A stretch of DNA of 64,000 nucleotides from Brooklawnia sp032229645 (GTDB taxonomy: Bacteria; Actinomycetota; Actinomycetes; Propionibacteriales; Propionibacteriaceae): assembly GCA_963722295.1 (NCBI GenBank), contig CAVRLB010000010.1, forward strand, positions 186,001-250,000, read 5' to 3'. Position 1 is the first letter of the stretch; each line of letters starts with the position of its first letter. The position numbers and the translations under genes are program-made. The notes beneath the pieces are model-generated. The model did not search any database, had not been told where the DNA came from, and saw only the letters and a list, made by a program, of their open reading frames with translations. Of the stretch, positions 17,348-25,731 are shown in pieces.

Positions 17348-17779
17348 ATGATCGACGGTCTGCAGATGACATTCCATCACATCGGGAAAGCGGTACCGCT
17401 GGACGAGATCAAAGACAACGCCCACACGAAGTACAGCCCGCTATACGACATGTACTCGCTGGACACCACCAACGATCTGTCGGTACCGATTGAGCTGCAT
17501 GCCTTTGGGCCGGACTGCTCTCTTGACCGGAGAATCCAAACCGGCACCCATGTCGGGTTCAAAGTGAATGACGTCAAGGTGGCGTTGCAGGGCCAGGAGA
17601 TCGTCATGCCGCTTTACCAGCCCTTCGCCGGCTACCAGACCGCGATGGTCGTCATCAATGGCCAACTTATCGAGCTGATCGAGACCACCTTGTCCGAAAG
17701 CGAGATCTGGGGCGACGGGATATTCAAAGACAGCATCCTTTACCCCGACGGGAAAGCCCAGAAGCCGATCAACGAATAG
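17348..17779 (+). CDS. VOC-superfamily-like protein
   Basis: 143 residues. MTFHHIGKAVPLDEIKDN resembles the HIGIAV opening of VOC proteins and GQLIELIET the C-terminal metal-ligand strand (Glu). The middle (LHAFGPDCSLDRRIQTGTHVGFKV) keeps the fold's length but no enzyme class is recognisable. AAGGA precedes the ATG. Base composition is visibly less GC-rich than neighbouring genes, hinting at acquisition. Its 3' end overlaps the convergent methyltransferase gene by 11 bp. Confidence 0.65.
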   Translation: MIDGLQMTFHHIGKAVPLDEIKDNAHTKYSPLYDMYSLDTTNDLSVPIELHAFGPDCSLDRRIQTGTHVGFKVNDVKVALQGQEIVMPLYQPFAGYQTAMVVINGQLIELIETTLSESEIWGDGIFKDSILYPDGKAQKPINE

Positions 17780-18434
17780 CGGTCAGGCACATCCAGCCTT
17801 TGCCATTGTGGCGCACCTCCACCGTTTGAAACCCGATTTGCAGAAGATGCTGCTTCAAGTCTTCTCCCCGGTGAATCGTCATGCCCTCAATGCGATCAGT
17901 CCAGGCGGTATCCGATGGATCGTCCGACTCACAACAGACGAAGAGCACGCCGCCCGGCTTCAGCACGCGCCAGATCTCGCCGAAGGCGACGTCGAGGTCG
18001 GGCCAGAAATAGACAGTCTCGAAGGCGGTCACATAGTCGAGGCTGCTGTCGGGATACGGAAGCCTCGCCACATCTCCCTGGCGGATCGTGCAACGCTTGC
18101 CGAGCTGAGCTGCGTTGGTCCTGCAACTGAAAGCAACGCTTTTCGCCGAGTAGTCGAGGCCGTCCACGACACTGTCAGGAGCGTTCTTCAGCATCCACGC
18201 GATATTGGCCCCGCCGCCGCAGCCGACATCCAGCACATGGGCGCCCCGCGGGATCGTCAGAAACGAGAAGCCCCACGCAGCCAGATTCGCATGCCCGGCG
18301 TTCATGCCTCGCAGCATCATCTGGCCCAGGAACCCTTGCGGCTTCCTGGTGTTCTGAAAGAACCGATTGAACACCTGGACAACTCCTCGACTGGCCGGAC
18401 CAGAAGACCCGCCCTGCGCGACAGCCGCTTCCAC
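17769..18434 (-). CDS. Class I SAM-dependent methyltransferase
   Basis: 221 residues. SAM site VLDVGCGGGANIAW (about 67-80), acidic motif VDGLDYSAKSV, motif II/III DVARLPYPDSSLDYV and the post-motif VLKPGGVLFV. The substrate is not evident; the family includes small-molecule and siderophore/antibiotic methylases. The GTG start has TAGTTA exactly 6 nt upstream. A DtxR/IdeR-like iron box covers the region just upstream of that -10, so iron repression is likely. It is divergent from a decayed ABC exporter. Confidence 0.8.
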   Translation of the reverse strand: MEAAVAQGGSSGPASRGVVQVFNRFFQNTRKPQGFLGQMMLRGMNAGHANLAAWGFSFLTIPRGAHVLDVGCGGGANIAWMLKNAPDSVVDGLDYSAKSVAFSCRTNAAQLGKRCTIRQGDVARLPYPDSSLDYVTAFETVYFWPDLDVAFGEIWRVLKPGGVLFVCCESDDPSDTAWTDRIEGMTIHRGEDLKQHLLQIGFQTVEVRHNGKGWMCLTAIR

Positions 18435-18444
18435 GGCCTTTAAC

Positions 18445-18461
18445 TAAGGTTACCCTGACTT
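18445..18461. promoter_or_regulatory. DtxR/IdeR-type iron box
   Basis: TAAGGTTACCCTGACTT matches 14 of 17 positions of the actinobacterial iron-box consensus TWAGGTTAGSCTAACCT. It lies next to the inferred -10 (TAGTTA, minus strand, 18446-18441) of the methyltransferase gene, that is between its -35 and -10, and just before the ABC-exporter remnant on the plus strand. Confidence 0.6.
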
Positions 18462-18466
18462 GCTGA

Positions 18467-18766
18467 TCGAGCTGCGCCTCCCTGCTCGGGGGCTCGGTCG
18501 TCCTCGCGGTGGTTGCGGCAGCTTTGGCGCTGCTGCCATTTTGGATCATGGTGCTGGTCACCGATTCTCTGGTCACAGGCTCCGCAACCGCAGCCGACCT
18601 CTGAAAGCTTGCCCTGGTCGTCGCCGCGGGCGTGCTGGCGCTACTTCACCAGGGCCAGCGCTTTCTACGTGCGCGCTGGTCGGCCCGTCCGGTTCCGGCA
18701 AGTCGACGCTGGTCAGGCTGCTGCTGCGAGCTTGCCTGCGTTATCGCTTCGAGTGCAGTATTCGGG
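18467..18766 (+). pseudogene. Decayed ABC exporter (TM segment joined to Walker A fragment)
   Basis: Frame 2 from 18467 reads a hydrophobic ABC-exporter helix (LLGGSVVLAVVAALALLPF, then WIMVLVTDSLVTGSATAADL). An in-frame TGA at 18602-18604 stands where Trp is expected, and the frame continues KLALVVAAGVLALL. In frame 1 from 18661 the nucleotide-binding domain begins abruptly with CALVGPSGSGKSTLVRLLLR (Walker A). The gene has thus suffered a stop, a frameshift and large internal and 3' deletions. Its position after the iron box suggests a former iron-regulated (siderophore-type) exporter. Confidence 0.6.
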
Positions 18767-19261
18767 TCAGCGGACCGACGGCTCGCGCAGTTCCGCACCG
18801 ATGAACCAGGACTGCTTCTCGAGGTCATCGATGTACTTGTGCAGGATGTCCGAGGTGGTGGGGTCCTCATGATCCACCTGGTCATGAACCCTGCGGATGG
18901 TGCCGACGGCGGCGGCGATAGCCTTCACAATCTCGCGGATCGCGTCATGGGTGCTGATCTCGCCCTGCGGGAACTCCGGCAAGGTGGTCAGCGCGGCGAC
19001 GACAGAGGGACGGCCATCAGGAGATGCGTTCAAGGCACGCATCCGCTCCGCGATCTCGTCCGAGCCCTCGCGCGCCTCATGCACCAACTCGTCCAGGTTC
19101 AGGTGCAGATCGCGGAAGTTCGGGCCGACGATGTTCCAGTGTGCCTGCTTGCCGACGAGGTCGAGCGCGATCAAATCAACGAGGACGGCCTGCAGATTGG
19201 TGGCGAGTTCCTTCGATGCCTGGAACGTGTTAATTGGAGCCTGAGTAGCAGAAACGGTCAT
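18767..19261 (-). CDS. dps: Dps-family ferritin-like DNA-protection protein
   Basis: 164 residues, normal Dps length. The inter-subunit ferroxidase residues are present in KQAHWNIVGPNFRDLHLNLD and the following ELVHEAREGSDEIAERM. The protein oxidises Fe(II) with H2O2 and stores iron in a dodecamer. AGGAGAGAAGG precedes the ATG. A degenerate TAAGGTCAAGGCTTACCT sequence about 150 bp upstream (19408-19425) recalls an iron box but has an extra base. Confidence 0.92.
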   Translation of the reverse strand: MTVSATQAPINTFQASKELATNLQAVLVDLIALDLVGKQAHWNIVGPNFRDLHLNLDELVHEAREGSDEIAERMRALNASPDGRPSVVAALTTLPEFPQGEISTHDAIREIVKAIAAAVGTIRRVHDQVDHEDPTTSDILHKYIDDLEKQSWFIGAELREPSVR

Positions 19262-19514
19262 GATCCTTCTCTCCTAACGTTGTCTTCGAAAGTCGCGGTT
19301 GCCGCTGCGCTCGCGCTTCATGCTGCAAGCCCCAGGGCTCCGCGCCCTCACGTGCAGTAGAACCGGGTCGGCGTGGTGGATATTCCGAGAATCTCCGCCC
19401 GGTTGATTAAGGTCAAGGCTTACCTCGACCGGTGGCCGAGGTGGGAGTCCAGGACGATCTGCCCTTCACAACCCCAGTCCGCACACCAACCCTAAATCGG
19501 GCTAAATTGACGTC

Positions 19515-20078
19515 ATGACACTGCTGTACCTCGTCCGGCACGGACAGACCGAGTGGAGTAAATCCGGTCAGCACACTTCCTTTACCGACCTTGATCTGAC
19601 CCCCGAGGGCGAAGAGCAGGCGCGGGCGCTGCGGCCCCGGCTCGACCCGAGCGAGTTCGGGTTGGTACTGTCCAGTCCCAGACTGCGAGCCCGCCGGACT
19701 GCCGAGTTGGCCGGCTTCAGCAACTATGTGGTCACCGATGACCTTCAGGAATGGAACTACGGCGAGTACGAGGGCAAGACATCGGCCGAGATCCGCGCCG
19801 AACACCACCCGGGTTGGCGGCTGTGGTTCAATGGCGTTCCGGGCGGAGAGACTGCGGACGAAGTACGCCAGCGCCTCACCCGGGTCGTCCGTCTGGTCCG
19901 TTCATCCGGGGTTGACAAAGCCATCTGCTTTGGCCACGGCCACGCGTCGCGAGTGCTGGCGCTGTGCTGGATGGATTTCCCATTGATCTTCGGTCAGGCG
20001 TTCCCCGTCGAGACAGCGAGTCTTTCCATCCTGGGCCGGGAGAAGGAGTCCTGGGCGATGCTGCGCTGGAACAGCTGA
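19515..20078 (+). CDS. Histidine phosphatase family protein (phosphoglycerate mutase-like)
   Basis: 187 residues. The catalytic LVRHGQTEWS is at the N-terminus (phospho-His in RHG), LSSPRLRARRTAEL supplies the second Arg and CFGHGHASRVL the second His. It is an acid-phosphatase-like member; the substrate is unknown. TAAATT lies exactly 6 nt before the ATG, so the mRNA is probably leaderless. Confidence 0.87.
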   Translation: MTLLYLVRHGQTEWSKSGQHTSFTDLDLTPEGEEQARALRPRLDPSEFGLVLSSPRLRARRTAELAGFSNYVVTDDLQEWNYGEYEGKTSAEIRAEHHPGWRLWFNGVPGGETADEVRQRLTRVVRLVRSSGVDKAICFGHGHASRVLALCWMDFPLIFGQAFPVETASLSILGREKESWAMLRWNS

Positions 20079-20102
20079 CAGCAACGCCGAGTCCGGTCGG
20101 GG

Positions 20103-20612
20103 TCAAAGGTAATGACCCTTGCGATGCTCCAGGGCTTGGCTGCCCTCGGCGATCTCGATCCACTCGACCTTGGCGCGGACGAGTAGGCCCCAGCCGGAAT
20201 GCTCCGGGTTCTGGGTGAGCAGGCTGACCCCGGCCCAGGCGGCCGCCCCCACGAGCCGCGGTCCATGCCCGGAATCGTCCCACTCCCCGGTACGGAAAGG
20301 GCCGCCCGGCGATGGGGCCACGCGCGCGAAGACATCGGAGATCAAGCCCTGGCCGGGCCCCAGCACGTTGACAGTGGCGAGGAGGGTCTCGCGGAAGACC
20401 TCCCACCAGTCGCAGTCGTGGTCGACCAGCGCGACCAGTTCAGCCGGATCGCCGTTGGCGACCAGCATGGACGAGATCGTCCAGCCCTCGCGCTGCGTTC
20501 CGGAACCGCTCGTCCAGATGCTCACCGGTGCGGGCAGCAGGCTCCGCAGACGCCTGGCCGGATCCCGTTGCTCCGGCGGAGGAAGGAACGGGTGCGTGCT
20601 GTGGATCGACAT
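20103..20612 (-). CDS. Flavin reductase-like FMN-binding split-barrel protein
   Basis: 169 residues. LLPAPVSIWTSGSG, GWTISSMLVANGDPAEL and VNVLGPGQ follow the flavin reductase-like layout (substrate strand, S-x-x-x-phosphate contact, N-V-L). The usual D/E-H catalytic end is weak. It may reduce FMN or bind F420. CAGACT lies 6 nt before the ATG (leaderless). It converges on the histidine phosphatase gene. Confidence 0.7.
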   Translation of the reverse strand: MSIHSTHPFLPPPEQRDPARRLRSLLPAPVSIWTSGSGTQREGWTISSMLVANGDPAELVALVDHDCDWWEVFRETLLATVNVLGPGQGLISDVFARVAPSPGGPFRTGEWDDSGHGPRLVGAAAWAGVSLLTQNPEHSGWGLLVRAKVEWIEIAEGSQALEHRKGHYL

Positions 20613-20736
20613 GAGTCCAGTCTGTCTGAACCGATCCCCATCCCCACCACATCAGCTGCCGAAATCTCCAGCGGCTACCGAAATGCCCGGGCCTCGCAGC
20701 AGCAGCTACCGCCAATCACAGCAGCTAGCGAACGTT

Positions 20737-20836
20737 CAGCAGCCGCCGTGACTTTCGACAGCCGCTGGACGAAGAGGTCCACCGACCAGCAGCCGCCGTG
20801 ACTTTCGACAGCCGCTGGACGAAGAGGTCTACCGAC
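20737..20836. repeat. Two tandem 50-bp direct repeats
   Basis: Unit 1 (20737-20786) and unit 2 (20787-20836) differ at a single base (C/T near the end). They start CAGCAGCCGCCGTGACTTTC. Preceding sequence (20690-20736) holds weaker echoes (CAGCAGCTACCG, CAGCAGCTAGCG). They lie between pntB and the divergent flavin reductase gene, with no spacer and no coding sense. Confidence 0.85.
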
Positions 20837-20852
20837 CGGCAACCGACGACCG

Positions 20853-22334
20853 CTATGCTCCGATCGCTGGACGAGCTTCCGCCGCGGGCAGCGCGGTATT
20901 GATCGCGTCCACCGAGGCCTTCGCGTCGCCGAAGAGCATATAGGTATTGTCGAGGAAGAAGAGCGGGTTCTCGACCCCGGCATAGCCGGGCTTCATTGAG
21001 CGCTTGAAGACGATGACCTTCTTGGCCTCCCAGACGTGCAGCACCGGCATACCCGAGATCGGGGTGCCCGGCTCCATCGCGGTCGGGTTGACGGTGTCGT
21101 TCGCGCCGATCACCAAGACGACATCTGTCTCGTCGAACTCGTCGTTCACCTCGTCCATCTCGAAGACGATGTCATAGGGCACGCGGGCCTCGGCGAGCAG
21201 CACGTTCATGTGACCGGGCAGGCGTCCGGCGACCGGGTGAATCGCGAACCGCACCTCGACACCGGCCTCGGTGAGCCGCTTGGTGAGCTCGGCGACCGGG
21301 TACTGGGCCTGGGCCACGGCCATGCCGTAACCGGGAGTGATCATCACCGATCTCGCGTCGGCCAGCCAGCTCGCCAACTCGTCCGCCTTGACCTCCTGGA
21401 TCTCGCCGGCAGGCCCGTCGCCCTGGACGGCGGCGGTGGTACCGAAGCCGCCGAGGATCACCGAGATGAACGAACGGTTCATGGCCCTGCACATGATGAA
21501 GCTCAGGATCGCGCCGGAGGCGCCGACCAGCGCACCGGTGATGATCAGCACATTCATGCCCAGCGCGAAGCCACTGAATGCCGCCGCGAAGCCGGAGTAG
21601 CTGTTCAGCATCGAGATGACCACCGGCATGTCCGCGCCTCCGATGGCCGCCACCAGATGGAAGCCGAGGAAGAGGCTGAGCAGCGTCAGCAGGATCAGCG
21701 GCAGCCACGACTGCGATCCTTGGAACCAGATGCCACAAGCGATGATGCCAACGATGCTGGCGAGGTTGATCAGATTACGGCCGGGCAACGTGAGGGGCTT
21801 CGATGAGATCTTCTCGGCCAGCTTGCCCCACGCGACGATCGAGCCGGTGAAGGTCACCGCACCGATGAAGACACCGATCCAGATCTCGGCCAAGTGGAAG
21901 CCAACATCGGGAACCAGGTGGCCGGCGGCCAGCTCGCGGTGGACCTCGACGAAGACATTCATGCCGATCAAGACCGCCGCCAGACCGACGAACGAGTGCA
22001 ATTGCGCGATCAGCTGCGGCATGCCCGTCATCTCGACCCGGGTCGCCTTGAACAAGCCGATCACCGCGCCGATCAGCATCGCGACGATCAGCAGAACCAG
22101 CGGGAGTACGCCACCGCCGCCGACGAAGCTGGGCATCTGATCGGCCCAGTCATCGCCGCGCCACGACGCGGGTGCCCAGACCGCCACGATGGTTGCACCG
22201 ACAGCAAGCACCATGCCGAGAATGCCGAAGGCGTTGCCTCGCTTGGAGGTCTGAAACGTCGACAGACCGGCCAGCGCGAGGATGAAGAGCACCCCTGCGA
22301 CGATGTACGTCGCCTGAACGAAATTGGCTAGCAT
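20853..22334 (-). CDS. pntB: NAD(P) transhydrogenase subunit beta
   Basis: 493 residues. Nine or so hydrophobic helices (1-280) form the proton channel, followed by the NADP(H)-binding domain III with GYGMAVAQAQ (about 337-346) and VLVIGANDTVNP. With PntA it couples the proton gradient to hydride transfer from NADH to NADP+. The gene starts 6 bp after the pntA stop. Length matches E. coli PntB (462) with a modestly longer interdomain region. Confidence 0.95.
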   Translation of the reverse strand: MLANFVQATYIVAGVLFILALAGLSTFQTSKRGNAFGILGMVLAVGATIVAVWAPASWRGDDWADQMPSFVGGGGVLPLVLLIVAMLIGAVIGLFKATRVEMTGMPQLIAQLHSFVGLAAVLIGMNVFVEVHRELAAGHLVPDVGFHLAEIWIGVFIGAVTFTGSIVAWGKLAEKISSKPLTLPGRNLINLASIVGIIACGIWFQGSQSWLPLILLTLLSLFLGFHLVAAIGGADMPVVISMLNSYSGFAAAFSGFALGMNVLIITGALVGASGAILSFIMCRAMNRSFISVILGGFGTTAAVQGDGPAGEIQEVKADELASWLADARSVMITPGYGMAVAQAQYPVAELTKRLTEAGVEVRFAIHPVAGRLPGHMNVLLAEARVPYDIVFEMDEVNDEFDETDVVLVIGANDTVNPTAMEPGTPISGMPVLHVWEAKKVIVFKRSMKPGYAGVENPLFFLDNTYMLFGDAKASVDAINTALPAAEARPAIGA

Positions 22335-22340
22335 CGCCGA

Positions 22341-23891
22341 TCAGCCCTTCCGGAACATCGTGAGCATCCGCTGGGTCACTGTGAACCCACCGAAAACGTT
22401 GATACTGGCAATCAGCACAGCCAGGGTCGCGATGATCTTGATCGCCAGGCTCTCATTGCCGAGCTGGCTGATGGCGCCAACCAGGATGATGCCCGAGACC
22501 GCATTGGTCACGCTCATCAGCGGCGTGTGCAGCGCCGATGTCACATTCCAGACCACGTAGTAGCCCACCACCAGGGCAAGCGCGAAGATCCCGAAGAGCC
22601 GGACGAACGACGAGGGCGCGATGGTCAGCAACGCGATGGCGGCGACCGCCAGCACCGCCACCAGGGAGAAGCTCACCCACCAGGGTCGGGGAGCCTTGGG
22701 TTCCGCACTCACGCCGCTGGGCAGCTCCTCCTTCTCCGGTACAGGCTTCGGTGCGGCAGAGACCTGGATCGGCGGCGGCGGGAAGGTGACCTCACCGGCG
22801 CGGGCGACCGTCATATTGCGCAGCACTTCGTCGTCGAAGTCGATGAGGATCTGCCCATCGGACTGAGGCGTGGCCAGCTTCAACAGGTTCACCAGGTTGG
22901 TGCCGTAAAGCTGACTGGCCAGGCCGGGTAGCCGGCTCGCCAGGTCGGTGTATCCGATGATCGTGACACCGTTGGCAGTGACGAACTTCTCACCGGGCTT
23001 TGTCAACTCGCAGTTGCCACCACCCAGCGCGGCCAGGTCGACGATGATGCTGCCGGGCTTCATCGCGGCCACCATCTCGGCGGTGATCAGCTTGGGTGAG
23101 GGACGACCGGGGATCGCGGCGGTCGTGATGAGGATGTCGACCTTCTTGGCCTGCTCCATGTAGAGCTCGGCGGCACGGACGTTGAAGTCGTCCGAGGTCT
23201 CCTTGGCGTAGCCGTCCGAGCTCACACCCTGATCGGCCGCTGCGGCGCGCACCTTCAAGAAGGTCGCGCCCATCGATTCGACCTGCTCGGCGGTTTCGGG
23301 ACGAACATCTGTCGCATAGACCTCGGCACCACGGGAATTCGCTGCACCGAGTGCGGCCAGACCCGCCACACCGGTGCCGATCACGAAGACCTTCGCCGGG
23401 GCAACCTTGCCTGCGGCGGTCACCTGGCCGCCGAAGGTGCGTCCGAACTCGTAGGAGGCTTCGACCACCGCACGATAGCCGGAGATATTGGCCATCGAAC
23501 TCAATGCGTCCATCGACTGGGCGCGGGAGATACGCGGCACCATGTCCATCGACATACCGGTCACACCATGGGCTTGGAGGGCCTGGACCAGCGCGGAATT
23601 CTGCCGTGGATTGAGGAAGGTGATCAGTACCGCACCCATCCGCATGGCATTGAGTTCGTCAACACTCGGTTCATTGACCGCCAGCACGACGTCGGACGAC
23701 CACACGTCGGCGTTGGACCCGATGGTCGCCCCGGCCGCCTCGTATGCCGAGTCGGGGAACGACGCGCGTTGACCGGCGCGTGCCTCCACCACTACTGAGT
23801 AACCCAATTTGATTAGCTGCGGCACCGTCGTTGGTGTTGCAGCGACCCGGTTCTCACCGGGCAGCGATTCACGCGGAATGCCTATCTGCAT
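22341..23891 (-). CDS. pntA: NAD(P) transhydrogenase subunit alpha (fused form)
   Basis: 516 residues. MQIGIPRESLPGENRVAATP opens the alanine-dehydrogenase-like domain I; NAD-binding VFVIGTGVAGLAALGAANSR is near 167-186, and QDTAI-type contact appears in the NISGYRAVVEA region. The C-terminal 110 residues hold four helices, so this is the undivided PntA as in E. coli rather than the split PntAA/PntAB common in many bacteria. It is co-transcribed with pntB. Confidence 0.95.
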   Translation of the reverse strand: MQIGIPRESLPGENRVAATPTTVPQLIKLGYSVVVEARAGQRASFPDSAYEAAGATIGSNADVWSSDVVLAVNEPSVDELNAMRMGAVLITFLNPRQNSALVQALQAHGVTGMSMDMVPRISRAQSMDALSSMANISGYRAVVEASYEFGRTFGGQVTAAGKVAPAKVFVIGTGVAGLAALGAANSRGAEVYATDVRPETAEQVESMGATFLKVRAAAADQGVSSDGYAKETSDDFNVRAAELYMEQAKKVDILITTAAIPGRPSPKLITAEMVAAMKPGSIIVDLAALGGGNCELTKPGEKFVTANGVTIIGYTDLASRLPGLASQLYGTNLVNLLKLATPQSDGQILIDFDDEVLRNMTVARAGEVTFPPPPIQVSAAPKPVPEKEELPSGVSAEPKAPRPWWVSFSLVAVLAVAAIALLTIAPSSFVRLFGIFALALVVGYYVVWNVTSALHTPLMSVTNAVSGIILVGAISQLGNESLAIKIIATLAVLIASINVFGGFTVTQRMLTMFRKG

Positions 23892-24037
23892 GGCGGTCAG
23901 CTTAGCGGGCCCGATCTGGAGCCCGACGCCGGGGCTTTGCGGGTACTAGATTTGAACGACCGGCGGATCGACACCTCCCGCCTCACGAACCGAGACAGGC
24001 ATTCAGACTGAAGCAGACATTCAAGGAGATGAGATCT

Positions 24038-25006
24038 ATGGCCACGGTATGCATCACCGACGCTGTTCCCGAGGCAGGACTGGACGGGCTTCGAGCGGCA
24101 GGCCACGAGATCGTGAGCTGGGCCGGCGAGCAGCCGCCCACGCGCGCGGAGCTGCTCAACCAGGTGCGCGGCGCAGACGCGGTGCTGAGCGTGCTCACCG
24201 ACGGGGTGGACGACGAACTCCTGGACGCTGCCGGGCGCCAGCTGAAGGTGGTCGCCAACATCGCAGCAGGCTTCAACAACATCGACCTCGAAACGTGCAA
24301 GCGGCGCGGGATCGTCGTGACCGCCACACCTGGCGTCCTCTTCGAATCGACCGCGGACACCGCCTTCGGCCTGCTGCTCATGACGACCCGCCGGTTCGGC
24401 CAGGCCGAACGCCTTGTCAGGGCGGGCACGCCGTGGCGCTACCGCACCACCTTCATGCTGGGTCGAGCCATCCAGTCCATGACGATCGGCCTGATCGGCG
24501 CCGGGCAGATCGGCACCGCGATGGCCCGGCGTTGTAAGGCATTCGGAATGCAGATCGCCTACGCCGCTGAGCATCCGATGAAGTCTGCGGCCCGCGACGA
24601 ACTGGCGGCCGTCGGCCTGCCCCTGGACGAACTGATCGCCACCAGCGATGTCATCAGCCTGCACTGCCCGCTGACGCCCGAGACCCGCCATATCCTCAAC
24701 GCAGAGCGGCTGGCCGCGATGAAGCAGGGCGCGTATGTCATCAACACGGCGCGCGGCGCCTGCATCGACGAGAAGGCGCTGGCCGAGGCCCTGAAATCGG
24801 GCCACCTCGCCGGTGCTGGCCTGGACGTCTACGAGCACGAGCCCGAGATCGATGCAGACCTCCTTGAGATGGAAAACGTCGTGCTGCTTCCCCATCTGGG
24901 TTCGGCGACCGCGGAGACCCGCACCAAGATGACAGGGCTCGCCGTGGCGAACGTCGTGGCGGTGCTCGAAGGCAAGCCTGCGGTTACACCAGTGCCGGGG
25001 TTTTGA
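24038..25006 (+). CDS. D-2-hydroxyacid dehydrogenase (glyoxylate reductase-like)
   Basis: 322 residues. NAD site IGLIGAGQIGTAMARR (about 152-167), catalytic Arg in INTARGACIDEKAL, Glu in YEHEPEI and His in LPHLGSATAETR. The overall order matches glyoxylate/2-ketogluconate reductases. ATG 24038 has AAGGAG with 9-nt spacing; the ATG at 24029 directly abuts that AAGGAG and is rejected. It diverges from pntA. Confidence 0.87.
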   Translation: MATVCITDAVPEAGLDGLRAAGHEIVSWAGEQPPTRAELLNQVRGADAVLSVLTDGVDDELLDAAGRQLKVVANIAAGFNNIDLETCKRRGIVVTATPGVLFESTADTAFGLLLMTTRRFGQAERLVRAGTPWRYRTTFMLGRAIQSMTIGLIGAGQIGTAMARRCKAFGMQIAYAAEHPMKSAARDELAAVGLPLDELIATSDVISLHCPLTPETRHILNAERLAAMKQGAYVINTARGACIDEKALAEALKSGHLAGAGLDVYEHEPEIDADLLEMENVVLLPHLGSATAETRTKMTGLAVANVVAVLEGKPAVTPVPGF

Positions 25007-25012
25007 ATGTGA

Positions 25013-25600
25013 TCAGGGACGCTGCCAGACCGACAGATAGCGCCAGCCGCCGACCCGTTCCCAGCTGGCGCCGGGCAGGATCGACTCGATCGCGTCGCGG
25101 GTCTCGGTCCAGCCGAGCAGCGCGTCCATTTTGATCGTCGGCGGCTCCCATCGGGTTGTGCCGATGCGTCCGACGAGATTGCCGGGGATGTCGGCAATCG
25201 ATGCCAGGGTCTCGCCGACCCCCTTGTTGCGCGCGTATCCGACGTTCACCAGCACGCCACCCGGACGCAGCACCCGGCGCATCTCCACCAGAGCCAGCTC
25301 GAGCTTCGTCTGATGCAGGACCATCACACTCACCACCGCGCCGAACGAGTCGTCGGCGAACGGCAGGCCGGTGGCGTCCCCGATCATGAAATGCGTGTTC
25401 TCTGAGTCGTCGGGCAGCACGCTGGAATCGGGATCGATGCCCACCACCTGATGGCCCTGGCCGGCCAGATAACGGGCCAGCGTCCCCTCGCCGCAACCGA
25501 CATCCAGGACGAGCTGCTGATCCGCGATCAGCTCCGCGACGCGCGGGTACTGCTGAGAATTGTGGTTCCAGCGGTCGGCGAATGGGTGATTCTTTGGCAT
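25013..25600 (-). CDS. Class I SAM-dependent methyltransferase
   Basis: 195 residues. SAM motif VLDVGCGEGTLARYLAGQGH (about 31-50), VVGIDPDSSV, IGDATGLPFADDSFGAV and RRVLRPGGVLV. UbiE/BioC-like small-molecule methyltransferase; the substrate is unknown. GAGGGG precedes the ATG. It converges closely on the preceding dehydrogenase (6 bp). Confidence 0.85.
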   Translation of the reverse strand: MPKNHPFADRWNHNSQQYPRVAELIADQQLVLDVGCGEGTLARYLAGQGHQVVGIDPDSSVLPDDSENTHFMIGDATGLPFADDSFGAVVSVMVLHQTKLELALVEMRRVLRPGGVLVNVGYARNKGVGETLASIADIPGNLVGRIGTTRWEPPTIKMDALLGWTETRDAIESILPGASWERVGGWRYLSVWQRP

Positions 25601-25731
25601 GGGCGTACCCCTCGCGGCGAGCCTGAACTGACGCGTTCACCTTAGCCCGGCGGATCCTGCAACCGCCGGCGTGATCGCTGTGTCCTGGTGACAGGTTCAG
25701 CGGTTAAAGTTCGCTACTCGGAGGGCAGACT

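Noticed and set aside
19408..19425. Second iron box upstream of dps
   Set aside because: TAAGGT and AGGCTTACCT halves are present but one base too far apart and about 150 bp from the gene; too weak to annotate.
20737..20836. CRISPR array
   Set aside because: Only two units directly abutting, without spacers, and no cas genes in the window.
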